Notes: generated by a model from the sequence alone, not told the origin. Positions 8,960-22,900 are shown, counted from the first letter of the stretch. The stretch: DNA of 64,000 nt from Trichoplusia ni (GCF_003590095.1 NC_039501.1:4247673-4311672), one strand, 5' to 3'. Made by a program: numbers and translations.

Positions 8960-11900
8960 ATGGTAGAAGAGCCAGATGCGACAGCCAAACCACCGCCACA
9001 GCCTCCTCCAGGCCCCAAGTATGTGCTGCACTCAGAGAAGGATAGCTACGACTTCGTTGCCCACCGGTGTGTCGCTAAACCTACCAAGTAAGTAACCTTC
9101 ATAGCCAGATAGCCGAGTGGCTGAAGTCACCAAGAGCGACGTGTTCGCACGTAAGACAAACATTTGTGTGATCCACGAATACTTGTCCTGTGTCTTAGTT
9201 TCTTTGTGCAAATGACTGTAATGTTTATAAATCCCCGGCGGCACAAGGAGCAAATTGCTTAGTATGGGAGTAGTTTGAAAAGAAAGTATATCTTTCTCGG
9301 CTGTCTGCGAAAGCGTTCCTGTTTGACCCCTGACTGTTGGAAAAGGAGAAACATTTCGGATTTTTCAGCCAGTAACTTTTTGAGTAGTAGTTTTTTTTTC
9401 TAAAAATTTAGGTTCTTTTTTAAGTGTTGTGTAATTTATAGAACGACATTGTCACCCAGCGATGATGTTCTGAAATAATAAAAAAAAAATTGCTACTTTT
9501 AGGACACATTGCCTAACCTAAATAGTTATTATTGCAAAAGCTTGTCCTACGCATGGATCAAACTTACGACATATCGCACGAAGTTGGTGACCAGTTCTAA
9601 AAGTTTTAAAATGATACCTTGATTCCAATATAGTGGTGTTTACAAGCCATCAAGCATTTGCCGCAAAACAACGTCAAACGTGCAACACAATCGCTTATTG
9701 ATCGTATAATATTACCGTCAATTTATTCGCTCTCGCCTATAAGTAAATCGACCTCAAATGATTCAACCTTCATTCTAAATTCTCCAAATCGTCACTGAAT
9801 TATGAAACATTAATATTGTTTAAAATATTATCAGTTATTGTCAGGCCATTATATTCTTTAATTGGTAATGATTAAGTTGTTTTTTTCTGTAACGAATTGT
9901 AACATTACCCGCCTCATTCTGTACGTGGCGTCACGGTAGATCTTTACAAATGACACGCTCACGTCAGCTTGTCAAAGGATAGTTTGACAACAGTACATGA
10001 TATGACGTAGTGTACTTTGAGACGCTACTAATGGCTTATCTATTCTCTATTTATTTTTTTTGAAGTTAAACTTCTTTAGACTGGGAGATAACTGGGCAAC
10101 AATGCAACGGAAGTCGGTTACGGTAATATGGCGTCATGTTTGTTTACCATCCGGTATTTTTAATATTTTGTTAATAGATTCGGATACAAATCAATCAAAA
10201 ATAATTAGAGTTCCTTAACTGAAGGGTAAACCAGATCTTATTACTGTATCTGTCCGTCCGTCTGTCACCAGGCTGTTTGTCATAAACCGTGATATATAGA
10301 TCTTTGAAATTATCATAGATGCTGTATTGTTTTTTTCCGTTATTATAGCAAATACTAGAAATAAAAATCGAGGTTCTTACCGCCATACATTATAAGGCGA
10401 CGAAAAACCTTTGGGTTTCTTTAGCCAATTAGTACGGAATCCTCGCTAGTTATGTATCGCGAGTCCAGATCACCCTTGACTGTTTATTGTTAAAGTCCGT
10501 CTCTTTCAAAATCCGACGCTGGTTCCATCAACGAGGTCTTACAAAATAGTACTTTATTATTATTTCAGTACTTTAGAATCAACAGGACATCTAATAAAGG
10601 GTTGTCTTGGAGGAGGCATTCTGGGCATCCACGAGGCGTACATGAAGTGTGGCCTGTGGACGTCACTTGTCGTCACCATCATCTTCGGATTTTACATCAC
10701 ATATTGCGTACATGTGAGTATGAAGTAAATGTGCTATTGATTTAATCATTATCGGCCTAGCCTCTTCCCAACTATTTTGGGGTTGCTTCTAGACTAACCG
10801 GATTCGGCTAAGCAATGCAACTGCCTATCTGACATCCTCAACCCAGTTACCTGGGTAACACGATACCCCTTAGTTAGAAAGTTTGTCAGACTCTCTCAAG
10901 CTTCTGACTACCGGTATCGACTGTCAAAGATGAATGAATAACAGCCTGGACCCACAATTTAACGTGCCTTTCGCGAGTTTCACGTGTTCACATTGACCAA
11001 TGAAGAATACGAGATATTCCTGATTAGCCGACTAATTAAATAGTACTCCTTTCATTAATTAAAAATTTGAGCTATAAAAAGTGAAAATAATTAAAAAAAA
11101 TCACTCTGTATGTTTCAGATATTAGTAAATTCAGCACAGCTGCTATACAAGAGGTTACATCTACCTCAGATGTCATACCCTGATGTCGCCGAGGCATCTT
11201 TAGAAGTAGGACCCTTCCCCAGCCTGCGGAAGTACAGTAAATGGTTCAGGTTTGTTCCCAAATTTATATAATACCTTCGATAATAATGCCGCACCCATGT
11301 CTTGAAGATGTATACTCACAATAATTATGGTTGTAAAGTGTGAGAAATGTAAATAAACTTTTTTATGTATGTAAAGAAATAGTTATGTAAAGAAATTACG
11401 TCTGCTAACTCTAGGAGCGTGATCCAAAATATGCTTCCCATTAAGAAGAACCACAGGCAAAAACGTCCATAGGTAAATAAAGAGGCAAAATACTCCATAA
11501 GTCGTAACATCGAACAAATTTGAACAGTTGACCTCGTTAGGTTAGTAGATGAAGCGGCTGTTGCATTTAACCAAGACTCACAGGATCGCGTTCTGTCTGA
11601 AGTTATAATTGATATAGTTTATTATTTGTATTTAACTACTAACGTATCATAACTTTTTCAGATACGCAGTAGACCTGATTATCTGCATCGATCTGTTTGG
11701 AGCTTGCTGCGTATACCAAATAATAATAGCGAAGACGATACAGCAGTTGGTGGAAAACGAGGAGGATTTAGACAACCAGTCGCACTTGAGGCTGTACATC
11801 CTGGCACTACTGGTGCCAGTACTGTTACTGTGCATGATCACAACGCTCAAGTATTTAGCGCCGTTTACTTTGATTGCTGATGTTTTTATTGGTGAGGACA

Positions 11901-14900
11901 AAAGTATTTTCTTTCTTGAATAAAAACTCCGGTCTTTAAATCTTATGTTGCGGAGGGTTACAGATATTCAAATCGTATTTACAAAACATTTAATACGCAA
12001 AAACCGATGCGAAGTGGATTATATTATTAGCAATTTTAAACCAAGAAATAACATGAACTTGAAGCAGGTCTCTTCCTAGGTTTATTTTTTTATAATTGTT
12101 TCGCTTGTCGGTCATAACTTACATCCTTGTATCGCGGGGGGTTTCTCAAACATTCAAAGTCAAATGCACAAAGACACCCAGACTCAGGACAAGCATTAAT
12201 AGACCACATTAATGCTTCTCCTACGCGGAGATCGCACCCGCGCCACGTAGCGCTCAGTAGGTTTGACGTGTTGACCTCGTCATCATCAGCCTATGTTCGT
12301 CGACTGCTGGACATAGACCTCTTCAATTGCACGGGTGACCTCAACCACTCGACTACTCGTGCAGTCAACTATGTGTTATTATCAATAGTCTCTTGTTTCA
12401 GTGACATGTGTTATAGCCACAATAGTGTACAGTCAGCGCTCAGCTCCTGAGATCTCCAAGGTACCGGCCTGGAAAGGCGTGATTGGATTCTTCGAGTTCT
12501 GCGGCATAGTAGTCTTTAGTATGGAGGGCATCGGTGTCTCTTTGCCTATTGAGAATAATATGAAGAATCCGAAGCAATTTCCTATTATACTTTGTGCTGG
12601 TGAGTTATAATTAATACTATTTTGCCTTGAATTAATCGTTCCTGTTCCTACCAACACTTCTTAAAGTAATATTATTGCAATTGTGAAAGCAGGACAGCGT
12701 TACACTTTGTCTCTCACTAAAACTAGCTGTATCTTACTTTCTATCTTCCAAAAGAGTATTAACATCCAGGAGTACAACCTATTTTGAAATATAAACGTTA
12801 TGTATTTAAATACTTAACCTCTTCCCAAACTAACACTAATATCATAGTGCCTTATTGAGGCCTAAAACGAAGGCTTGATTTACATTTCTACTTTGTGAAA
12901 GTCTTCTTTCAATTTAGCAATTGAAAGCCACTATAGAAACTTGGATGGTTTAAACTCTGACACAACCTGTTGTACATCAACCATACGATAACGTAAACGA
13001 TAGCTTAAAGATAATTTCTCCTAATCAGTAGATCTTGCCGATACAAAGCAATCAGAAGCGAGCCCTATAATCATGTCAAACTGTTGAAGTTGAGGGAAAG
13101 CCCTCATAATCCCTTCACAAATTACTTTGGAACATTGCAGCGTATCCCTAAACGCAACCTTGGACTGTTTATTGACCGTAGTTGGGAACAGTAAGCTCCA
13201 GAATTTGATTAAAACACTCCAAAATTTTGAAAAAGCCACTATTTTTTCAATTTCGTGCCAGATTTGGTGATTAATGAGTGTTCAATGTCATAAAAAATAG
13301 AAGAATAATGCCAGCCTATAGAGGTTTAACTTCTTGGCAATGATCTCATCCCATGTAGTGCAGGATTTTTTTTTCGAATTGGAAATCATCAAAATCCCGC
13401 CTTTGGGTTTAGCGAACGGGAGGCTCAGATAAACCTGTCTAAAAACCACCATGTTTCTTCTTTTGCGATTTGCGATAACTCTTGCGGTAACTCTTTTGGC
13501 CAATACCGCTGAAGGAACTTAATCAAGTTTTTTGTCATATAAGAAATAGTACGAAGCGGCTCATTGAATTTTACTGTGTGCAATTGGTTTGGAAATCTGA
13601 TCATGTTAGCAGTCTTCTGTTAAATGCGGACAACATCGTATACATAGATATCATTGCCATTTTGTTTGTGGAGGTAAGGTATTAGATAGAAATTTATGTA
13701 TTTATCATTTTGTTCTGAACCCAAAGTAAGTTGCGAAAGCACTTGTGTTATGGAATTCAGATACAACGAAGGTACCACAAACACCCAGACCCGAGACAAT
13801 GTAGAAATTTGAATTTTTACATTGACCCGACCGGGGATCGAACCCGGAACCTCAGAGCTAGCGACACCTTGACACTCGAACACGGAGGTCGTCGAAATCT
13901 GTTACCTGTTAGTCGTCTTAACTTTCTCTGTTTTTCTGATTATGAGCGGGGGTATCAGGGCTATTTAAAAACCATGAGCTTAAATGAATTATTTTATTAA
14001 TTTCCTTAATGGTTTCGACCTCTGCGGATATTTTAGTGGATAAGCATACACGCAAACACATGTGCAACCTTAGTTTCTTTACTCTTACAACCTGGTAAAA
14101 GATCAATATGGTATTATTATGAACCAGGGATGAAGCGGATTGTTTTAGTCATTAATATAAGTTAACCAGAACTTGTTCTCTTCAGGTATGTCGGTGGTGG
14201 TGTCCTTTCTAATTTTGGTGGGATTCTTTGGTTATTGGGGATTTGGAGAGAACTCTATAGCACCGGTGACGCTGAATTTTCCTTCCGAAATGTAAGTATT
14301 CCGAGGATCTAAAAAAAAAGGCGCTATTCGCAATTTAAATGGACCTTGCAGCGCCATATTTGAGTAACCTTTCTAAATATTCAGTTACGTTGTGATCTAA
14401 TACTCCCTAATAAAGCAAAACTGTCGACTGTTAACACACAGCACCGTACGCACAAATGAATTAAACTATATTTTCAATCGTCGACACCTGACAGTTCTCC
14501 TACAAGTAAATATTTTTGAATTTGTCCTTTAGCTATTATTCAAGATTCAAGAAATAAATTTTATACTTTTATAATAAGTATCGTGAGACTGATTCATTAT
14601 TAAATGATGTAACGGAGTGCCTATACGACTCGCGTTCAACTCGCGATCCCGCCTCGTCAGCTCATGATTAAGAGCTCTGGTTGGGTCCGAAACTAGTCGG
14701 GCACCCCCGATAAATACGCGTGAGTAAACCGTTACATCATTAAATTTTATACTGCGAATAGATAGGCTTAATCTCGTAATTTTTCTCTCCTCAACAGATT
14801 CCCCACAATACTCAAATGCTTGATGGCAATAATGATCTTCGTGACGTTCGCCCTCAACTTTTGGGCTCCTTTCAACCTTGTCTGGTACTACGTCTCCAAG

Positions 14901-15748
14901 AAACACGATCCCAAGAAGTTCTGGATATGGGAGAGGGTCTACCGAGCCAGCTTTATCATTGTCATCACTTCTATTGCTATCGCCTTCCCTAATATAGGGA
15001 ATTTAATGGGGCTGGTAGGTAACTTTTTTCCTGTTATTTATTAGTGCGTATAATTACTACATCACGTGACTATTTGAGTATGAGAAAAGAGCTACCTATC
15101 AAGAGTTATCATCTATTTTCTCCTTTTGCCGTGATTGTCGTGGTCGACCATTGGTGTCATTTAATTTTTAAGATCTTGATCCATTGCGAAATTTAAATGA
15201 TGAGAATTACGATAAAAACTTGACTTGACACGGTCAATCCCTGGATCCGTAGTCCGTGACCACCCTATGGCATTACGAGTTCCTCCGTGATCCGGAAGGC
15301 ACGTTAAATTGTCATTTATTCATCTTTGACAATCGTTACGGGTAGTTAGAAGCTAGAAAATCTGACAACCAGTCTTACTAGAGAACCAGTTACCCTAGTA
15401 ACTGGGTTAAGGAGATTAGATAGGCAGTCTTGTAAAACACTGATCCACATCTGTATAGACTGAAAGCCGAGCCCATCACAGTTTGGATAAGGCTAGGTTG
15501 ATGATGATGATGATGTTTGGTTGTTTATTACTATTTTTTCTTTATAGCTCGGGGCCTTCTGTTTATCCAACATGGGCTTCATCTTCCCGGCGATCATTGA
15601 ACTCCTCGTGGTCTGGGAGACCCCAGGACTCGGCAGGTACAAGTGGCGCCTCTGGAAAAACATCCTCGTTCTCATCGTTGGAGTACTTCTGTTTATCGCC
15701 GGGACTTACTCAAACGCCAAAGGATTGATAACTAGCTTAAAAAGATGA
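8960..15748 (+). CDS. Transporter A: SLC36/PAT-like proton-coupled amino acid transporter
   Basis: Eight coding exons: 8960-9087, 10569-10713, 11119-11249, 11662-11891, 12402-12599, 14186-14291, 14798-15014, 15548-15748; 451 residues. A Pro-rich cytosolic N-terminus is followed by about 11 membrane segments of the Aa_trans (AAAP) family. TM1 carries the family-like HLIKGCLGGGILGIHEAY, and the middle TM carries FEFCGIVVFSMEGIGVSLPIENNMK, matching the conserved pien-mk-P motif. The closest described relatives are Drosophila pathetic-type PATs, which move small neutral amino acids with protons at plasma or lysosomal membranes; the substrate here is inferred only. All borders are GT-AG and the phases chain without a break. 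The ATG follows an acceptor at 8947, so an upstream noncoding exon is likely. Compared with transporters B and C, the exon 11662-11891 is unsplit. Confidence 0.88.
9103..9253 (+). mobile_element. tRNA-derived SINE (family with tail aagcatttgtg..atcca)
   Basis: Starts with GATAGCCGAGTGGCTGAAG, a good tRNA A-box, followed by the family tail (acatttgtgtgatccacgaatacttgtcc...tttgtgca). It lies in intron 1 of transporter A. Copies of this family recur throughout the window on both strands. Confidence 0.7.
10215..10390. repeat. Dispersed repeat (ccgtctgtcaccaggctg type)
   Basis: Contains tctgtccgtccgtctgtcac followed by caggctg. The same core recurs inverted near 54960-55030 and near 57926-57965, so it is interspersed. 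The element class is unknown. Confidence 0.5.
10746..10980 (-). mobile_element. 5S-type SINE, 5'-truncated copy
   Basis: Minus-strand copy in intron 2 of transporter A. It carries the family landmarks: ggcctagcctcttcccaac near the 3' tail, cccagttacctgggtaac, and the aacgtgcctttcg block. The 5S-like head is missing. Confidence 0.7.
12130..12370 (-). mobile_element. tRNA-derived SINE, apparently interrupted
   Basis: Minus-strand SINE with tail (cacaaagacacccagactcagg) and a degenerate B-box (gatcgcacc). It is broken near 12275-12330 by a piece reading cgactgctggacatagacct, a motif common in RTE-type LINE 3' ends, before the A-box side (gacctcaaccactcgac) resumes. This suggests a nested insertion inside intron 4 of transporter A. 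Confidence 0.5.
13735..13892 (-). mobile_element. tRNA-derived SINE (third head type)
   Basis: Read on the minus strand, a tRNA-like head ends in the strong B-box GGTTCCGGGTTCGATCCCCG, then a spacer and the shared tail gtctcgggtctgggtgtttg. It lies in intron 5 of transporter A. It lacks a full cloverleaf and is not called as a tRNA gene. Confidence 0.6.
14603..14741. mobile_element. Small MITE-like inverted-repeat element
   Basis: Perfect 13-bp terminal inverted repeats (AATGATGTAACGG at 14603-14615 and its complement at 14729-14741) enclose a 139-bp element containing ggttgggtccgaaactagtc. TA-rich flanks would fit a TA target. The family is common in Lepidoptera as far as I recall. It sits in intron 6 of transporter A; a related fragment lies near 41865-41915. 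Confidence 0.55.
15221..15515 (+). mobile_element. 5S-type SINE with (GAT)n tail
   Basis: Plus-strand copy in the last intron of transporter A, covering most of the element from the remnant 5S-like head (gacttgacacgg...gtgaccac) to a (gat)n tail at 15500-15515, about 32 bp before the final exon. Confidence 0.7.
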
Positions 15749-15959
15749 TTATTTATAAGTAACTTTACGTATTTTTGTACTTTTTAGGATAGGAACTTAT
15801 TCACGAAGTCTCGTTTCTAAATGATTTAGTATTTTATTTATTTAATACGCAGGTTTTTAATAACCGTGAATGAAACTTCGTGAGTGAATGTGAGTTTGTT
15901 TCATTTTTAAACGATTTCTCCCACAAAAGGCTCCAAATTTTTTAGTACAACCGACTTTG

Positions 15960-15965
15960 AATAAA
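15960..15965 (+). terminator. Candidate poly(A) signal, transporter A
   Basis: First AATAAA on the plus strand after the stop codon at 15748, about 210 bp downstream. Confidence 0.4.
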
Positions 15966-16356
15966 AACTGCTGAATCAAAATTTATTATGAAAGGAACAA
16001 ACTACACCGATCTGAACGAAGGTATTTGGACTATCAAAACCGCAAACTAAAAAATCGTCTCATCTACTAATGGAATCAATATCTACTTATGGATTTGTAT
16101 TGTCGGCATTTTATATAATATATGTATTTAGAAAGGGGAAAAAGTGTGTTCCAGGCAAATAGACGAGATACAAACAAATAGGTTAGGTGTCAAAAAATCG
16201 TGAGCGGGTTTATTTGTCACCAAATATGTCCGTTCCAAGCTGAACCTCGACTTTTAATATCAGTTAAAGTTAAAGCGGCAACCAAAATACATCAACTGTG
16301 AAAATTTCATCTATCACGCTACGCCTTTTATGTATAGGCCTGCATAGAGAAAGTTA

Positions 16357-16362
16357 AATAAA
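16357..16362 (+). terminator. Second candidate poly(A) signal, transporter A
   Basis: AATAAA about 610 bp past the stop, only 24 bp from an oppositely oriented AATAAA at 16387-16392. Confidence 0.35.
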
Positions 16363-16386
16363 ACATTCAAAGATTAATACAAAACA

Positions 16387-16392
16387 TTTATT
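16387..16392 (-). terminator. Candidate poly(A) signal, transporter B
   Basis: AATAAA on the minus strand, about 1 kb beyond the stop of transporter B. Together with 16357 it would make the two convergent transcripts end at nearly the same point. Confidence 0.35.
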
Positions 16393-17386
16393 TGTATGAT
16401 ACATTAAAAAAAAATTATATTATAAAAACAACAGATTACAAAAACTGAAAATCAATCAAATTGTCAAAATCATTTTAGGACAAGAGGATTTTGAGAAAAA
16501 CGAGCATTTTTGTCAATATGTTTGAACAGTAAATTTTCTGGTGATTGAATATGACGTAACTGAAGATTCGAATCCCACCCAAAACAAACATTTGCGAAAT
16601 GAGCATTAGGTCCATTCTAAAATAAACTATTTGAAAGATAATATATAAGAAAAACAAAAACTGATGAAAAACACGCAAATAATTCGATTTAAGTAAAATA
16701 AATTTATAATAACTTCAGGCTGGAATTACTTTGCTTGTTTTTGGTTATTTCACGACCTGACAAAAGATTTTTAAAACGGACGCAGTGTTAATCTTTCCTC
16801 TGGTTTTGGTTGGTATTCATCAACAAAAAGCATTTTAGATAAAGCTTGTTTTATCAGGTCTTTCGGTCTCGTTACCTAGGCACTAAAGCAAGACAACGCG
16901 GCCAGACTTACATTACTTCATAAAAGCTGAAAGTTTCTCTATAAATACAATAAAACAGGCAACTTTCACTTTTTAAGAATAAGTCTTGAGGTGAGGTGGG
17001 CCCAAAGGCCCCCAGCCTAAGGGTCTGTCTAGATTAGGACCATGGTCGCGAAAGTTGAAAGAAGTAATGGTGGCTCAGTATCGGATATGAGGACCTCCGA
17101 ATTCCAACTAAGATACCAGATCCTCATCTTTTAAAATTAGTTCAACCCAGTTTTGAGAGGTCCACCGATCCATCGGGCTGGGGAATGCGTTAAACAGTGT
17201 TTGCCGATTCGCAGACTCTGCTCAGGCCATTGATCCACGACAGATATGGCCAGCGCATTACACTTTAGCTTCATTTTACACAGTGTGCTTATCGATGAAA
17301 TCGCTATCGTCAGTTATGTTAGAAGATACAAAAAGAAATTAAAGGTTAAAAGGAAGCTGACGATTGTTTACCAAAACTACAATGTT

Positions 17387-19902
17387 TTAGTTAATGTTCG
17401 TATCAATAAACACTGAGACCAATTCCATAGTGTTTACGAGACTTCCGCAGATGAAGACGAAGATCCCAATGACTATAAGAATTATCGCTCTCCACATTCT
17501 CCAATTCATGTGGCCCAGTCCAGGCCTCTCCCAGATTACCAAGAGATTGATGACATTAGGCCAAATAAAGGCCATGTTTGACAGGCAGAAGGTTCCCAGC
17601 TGAAAGTTCATTTGTGTATTTAAAAAATCACTCACATTACAATCAAAACAGGCGCATATGGAATAATTATAACATAACATGTGACTTTGTCCGATTGATT
17701 ACAAATTTTAGTAGTCACGAAATAGAGATGAGGCCGACATCGACATCACACAGAAAGGTCCGGTACACTCAAACACACTACTAGGGTATTTCATTAAAAA
17801 ATCGCAAAAGTCCGCCAGACAGGTTTTCCAAAAATATTGCATACGAAGAAATAATATAGCTATTTTAAATCCGAAACAAATCTGCTTACTCCGACAGAAA
17901 AACAAAGTGGATAATTATGTATTTTGCCTTTTGTACTGTTAACTAAAAATGGAAGCGATAAAGCGATTTAAACTCTAGAATGACGTCACTTACTAGTACG
18001 CTTTTTAATAGCAAATGATGTTCTTAGCCCTCACTGCCATACAGATGATTCATCATCTTAAATGCTTTTAATCTTCCTTACTATAATGATACGATTAAAT
18101 GAAAGGTAAGCTCTTTTTTTGAAATCTGACTGACTAGTATTAGATTTGGACAAATACCCGAAAAAATATACGCAAATAATAGAGAGGGCTACTTACAAAT
18201 CCCATAATGGCATTAATATTCGGAAAGACGATCGCCACTATTCCGATGGCTACGACGAGTATCGCTCGGTACAAAAGCTCCCATTGATCTCTTTTTTCTA
18301 TAGGATGCCTTTGCTTCAGGTAGTAGAAGCATAGGTTGAATGGCACCCAGAAGTTCAAAGCGTGGGTCACGTAGATCATAACGGCAATTGAACCTTTCAG
18401 TAATTTAGGCACTCTGAAATTTTGTGATAAATTTAACTACTCTTCAATTTCTTTCTATGTTTAAGTATAGTCAGTGAAGTTTTCAAATAGCATATTTTTT
18501 TAAGGCGTATACTACTTTTATTTCTATAAATTATGTTTTTATAAATTATATTAAAAGCAAGTATTTAGCTTATGTATTAATAGAAAATAAACAATATACA
18601 ATTTACAAAGCGTCAAAACATACATCTTCATCAAAGTCGGGCAACGTGCCCAGAAGGCTGAGTGAGTATCAAATTTGAATAAATATTACCAGTATATTTT
18701 GATTTCTTTCGGAGAATTTTACTCGACAATTACTTCGAATTTGATGCAACAATGACAATCAACTTGGGGTAGGCCTATGTTTAACAAGTAACCATAGTTG
18801 CTTAAGTTGAAGGATTGTCAAAAATTGTACCCCAGACACGCAAAAAGTAACTTTAACCCGGACGCAAAAACAGGGGGTTTATAAGTTTGCCGTATCTATC
18901 TGTCTCTGGCATCGTAGCTTTTGACGGATCGAGCGATTTCAATTAAGTTTATTTTTTATTCAATGTGAATTATGTACGACTGTTCGAAGTTTGTTAAAAA
19001 TGTGTTTGGGAGTTAAACTTGTTACAGAACTTTTTGTATAGTAAGGCCAACGAGACGAGAAGAAAAAAAGTAAACAAGCGTCCGCTTGTTATTGAGTTAC
19101 ATTGCGATAGCGAAGGATTATTATCCATGTCCTTATCACTCGTACGCGCATATATGGCGTGACTTGGTCGATGACAGCTGTCGTTATGTGTTTCGTGGTA
19201 CAAGAACGTCAGTACGGCAGTTGTCAACATTTGGTCCATGTTGTGAACAAGTTCATTCCTTCATTTCCGTCAATATTCGAACTTTATAATATTTTTTTCA
19301 AATAAATATGTTATGAACCCCTGAAAATTTGTTTACATTCTTTATCTCGTCTCGTTGGCCTTACCATATCTTGTTAAGTGTTTATGGTACTATATTTAAT
19401 TACTTACAGTGTCATGGGAAAGTTAATTGTTATGGGAGACTCGGAACGCTCCAAGAACGCCGCATAACCGAAGAACGAGACCAGGAAAGTGCAAACGACA
19501 ATCAATGCCATCCCTGAAAATGGAAGCGTTTCAAAACAAAACCGGCCTGCTTGTCTAGAGGTGGGTTTGATTCCCACCCAGGACAAATGTGTGATGAGCA
19601 CGATCATTTGTGAAAATATATTATGAAAATATGTATTTAGATATATAGGTATGAATATGTTTGTCAGTTAGTACTCATAATATGAGCTTTGCTTAGTTTG
19701 AGCCTAGATGGCGTTGTGTGCAAGTTGTGGAATATTATAATTATTAACTATTAAATTCTGACAAATTTATGTAGAGTGATGACTACCCAGGTAACTGTTT
19801 TGAGGAAGTTAAAAGGCAGCCGCTTCTTCTAAAACACTGGTACTTAGCTGCATCCGTTTAGACGGACAGCCGACTCAAACATAGTTGGGAAAAGAGTAAG
19901 AA

Positions 19903-19934
<32 letters not shown>

Positions 19935-22900
19935 CTTTTTAGTGTCAAAAAAATGCTTACCGATCGCCAGGGCCTCCGGAAATTTTTGAGGCTCTCGCAT
20001 GTTGTTTTCAATGGCAATAACGACACCAGCACACGACATACTGAACACGGACATCCCGATAAACTCGAACGTGTTATAAGGCGTCGTTGAAATAATCATG
20101 CCTTGGAAAGTCGGGTTTAAATGAAAGCAATAGTAGATAGAAAGAGCAATACAAAACACTGGAAAAAAAATCAGCTTATTAGAGCAATCATGTGTCGTAA
20201 AAAATAAATTATATGATGGAATAAATTTAATAAAACCACATTCTGGACTTGAACCTGCGATTCGAGGTGCAACGGAAGAGACGCTCAAAGCCGCAGACGC
20301 AATGTCTCTGTCACACCATGAGTTCAAATATTTCCAGAGTATCTGGGTGCGTTACTCCAGGATTCGCAGATGCGAGTCCTGTCTGAGGTACAAAAAAACA
20401 TTACTTCTTTTTTTATCTAGCCCACTGTGTTCCGCTGCTGGGCAAAGGCTTACCCCAAGCACAACGGAACCAGCCCGCGCGGTAAGCATTTAGACCTTCT
20501 CGACGGCAACGCCTGTGTGGTGACTTTTGCGCACCGGTCACTGTCCATGCGGCTGACGTTACCCGCTCAATCCCATTTTAATCTGTCAGCCTTTTGCTGG
20601 ATATTATTTATTATTTTCTCATATTATTTTATTAGGGAAACAAATAATTGTCTAATGTGTCGCACAAAAGATTAACATACAAAACACAGGTAATCGTCCA
20701 ATCCACAACGTTCCCACATATCCCTAAGGTATCCACGTGATTTACTTTAAAAGACCCCAAATAATAAGTCTCAAGGTAGGCAATACATTCTTAACAATTT
20801 TTAATTCTACAAATAAATGTAAAGACTTACCGATGACAACGTTTGCCGCTATGGAAAATGGCGCCAAATATTTCAAATGCCTGATTAAGCAAATGCAGAC
20901 AACAACAGGAATCATAATTGCCAAGTAAACTCTTAGTGACGGGTACCCTACAATAAAATGTACACATCTTAGGATAAGAACTAACATTTACAATCTATTG
21001 CGTTTTTTTAGGTTAAGGAATGTTCACCTCCTAGAAGGAGGAAGAGGGCAGTGTCAGCCTAAACCTGGAACTCAGTGCTACGCCTCGCTTTGAACTGTGC
21101 GTTGCAATGTGTAGCAATCATCAGGCATCGAAAATCTGCTGACCGGTCATGGCTGTTTCGGTAAGTAACTGTGTCGGATCCGACGTGAATTAACTGGAGG
21201 GCGTTACCACTGTGGTAACCCAGAAGATGACGAAACACACTTTATTAGACTGCACAGTGTGGGCAAATGACAAACGCAACTTGGTCGCAAATCTAGACGG
21301 GCAAGCGCTCTCACTACCCGCAGAAGCTGCTGAACGCGAGCGGGAAGTGACTACAGACAACCAGTCGCGGCGCAGGCGGCTTGTGCGTCGAAGTCAAAAC
21401 GACCTGCGACCACCGTAAGGTAGGGCCTGCGGGTGGCAGGGAGGGCACCCTGCCATCCGACCAGCTAACAGGCCAAGAAGGAGACGGAAGTGTCGTCCTG
21501 CACGTCCGTTCTCACGAGGAATGAGAGGTTGGCTTTTAAACCAACCTTTCGAGAAGAAGTCCAAAAGGACATAGGCCGGTCAGAGTCGCGCTGAAGCATG
21601 CGCGAGTGATCCTGTGGCTCTGGCTCAGGCAGTTGAAGGGGCCCGGGTAGTTTTTAGTCGGTGGGAGTCCGGTCCCCTCGCCGTGGGTTGAAGTCATTTG
21701 AGTTTCACCCCGGATATATATTAATATTATATAGTATTATATATGTAAAAATAAGCGAATGCATGGACAGACGAATGCTTGTCCTGAGTGTGGGTGTCTT
21801 TGTGCCTGTGAATATTGTGTTTGTGAAGCTCCCGCAAAACAAGGATTAAAATGCCTTAATGCGGGTGTCGTTTAAATAAAAGGTTTATTATTTTACCTGG
21901 GGAACTGCCAAGAAAAGAAGTGTCCTGGGTATTTTCGACCAGCTGTTTTAATTGTTTAGCTATAATTATTTGATAGCAACAACAACAACCAAACAGATCT
22001 AGGCATATTATAGAGTCTACAGTATATCTGCAAAAGAATAAAAGTTATCTTAGGTGAAAAGTAGAGACTGACCATGACCATGCTATTTTTCTATGAATGC
22101 CCCTTTCCCTCGCTGTCAGACATTAAAATTTATTTATGTCTACAATTATGCCGTATATTTATTAAATTACAATAATAAGGGTTTGTGTGATCCACAAACC
22201 ATTATTGTACAGTTACTTTAAAAAGAGAAAAAAATAAAGTAAAACCTAAATGCTGTGGATAGCTTCCTGATGTTTTCAAATTTACACGTCATGAAGGCTG
22301 CTTCACCCACATCGGAATATGACATACTAGGTATCCGTGTCCGCCTGTACAATATTTGGGCTGACTGCACAAGTAGCTGAAAATAATAACACACGATCTA
22401 AATATAAGGTATATATAAAAAGAAAGCCCTGTTTGTTACACTATTTATAACTCCAGATCAGCTGAACTGATTTGGCTGAAAATTGGTGGGGAAGTAAGGA
22501 AGTAGCTTAGAACTAGGATGGAGGACTTTTTATCACAATTTCTATTGGTTCCAAGCTACCTCCTCGTAAAGGGTGGTGGGGGGGTGGGGTCAAGGCTACA
22601 TTTATGCCGACATTCCTGTTTTTCATGGTAACAGAAACTACCGCGCGCTGTAAAAGTCCACGCGGACGGAGTCGCGGGCAACAGCTAGTAGAGAAATAGT
22701 TGACATACTGAGGAGGTTCCCAATTTGTCGGCTTTTTATGTTTGTTACCTCAGAACTTCGGACTGGATGAACTGATTCTGTTGATGCTTTTCAACAGGAT
22801 AAGGTAAGAGTTGGAAAAACAATGGTCTTCAAAAGTACACCAATGAATGTCTAAGACTAATATAATAGGGATCATGATGGGGTATGAAAAGCAAAAATCT

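Larger units (their letters stand above)
15749..17386. other. Convergent 3' region between transporters A and B
   Basis: Holds the 3'UTRs of two genes that face each other. AATAAA signals for A occur at 15960 and 16357, and one for B (minus) at 16387. An unexplained GC-richer block at about 16985-17280 (gtgggcccaaaggcccccag, gtccaccgatccatcgggct) looks repeat-derived but I cannot name it. No coding exon is supported. Confidence 0.5.
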
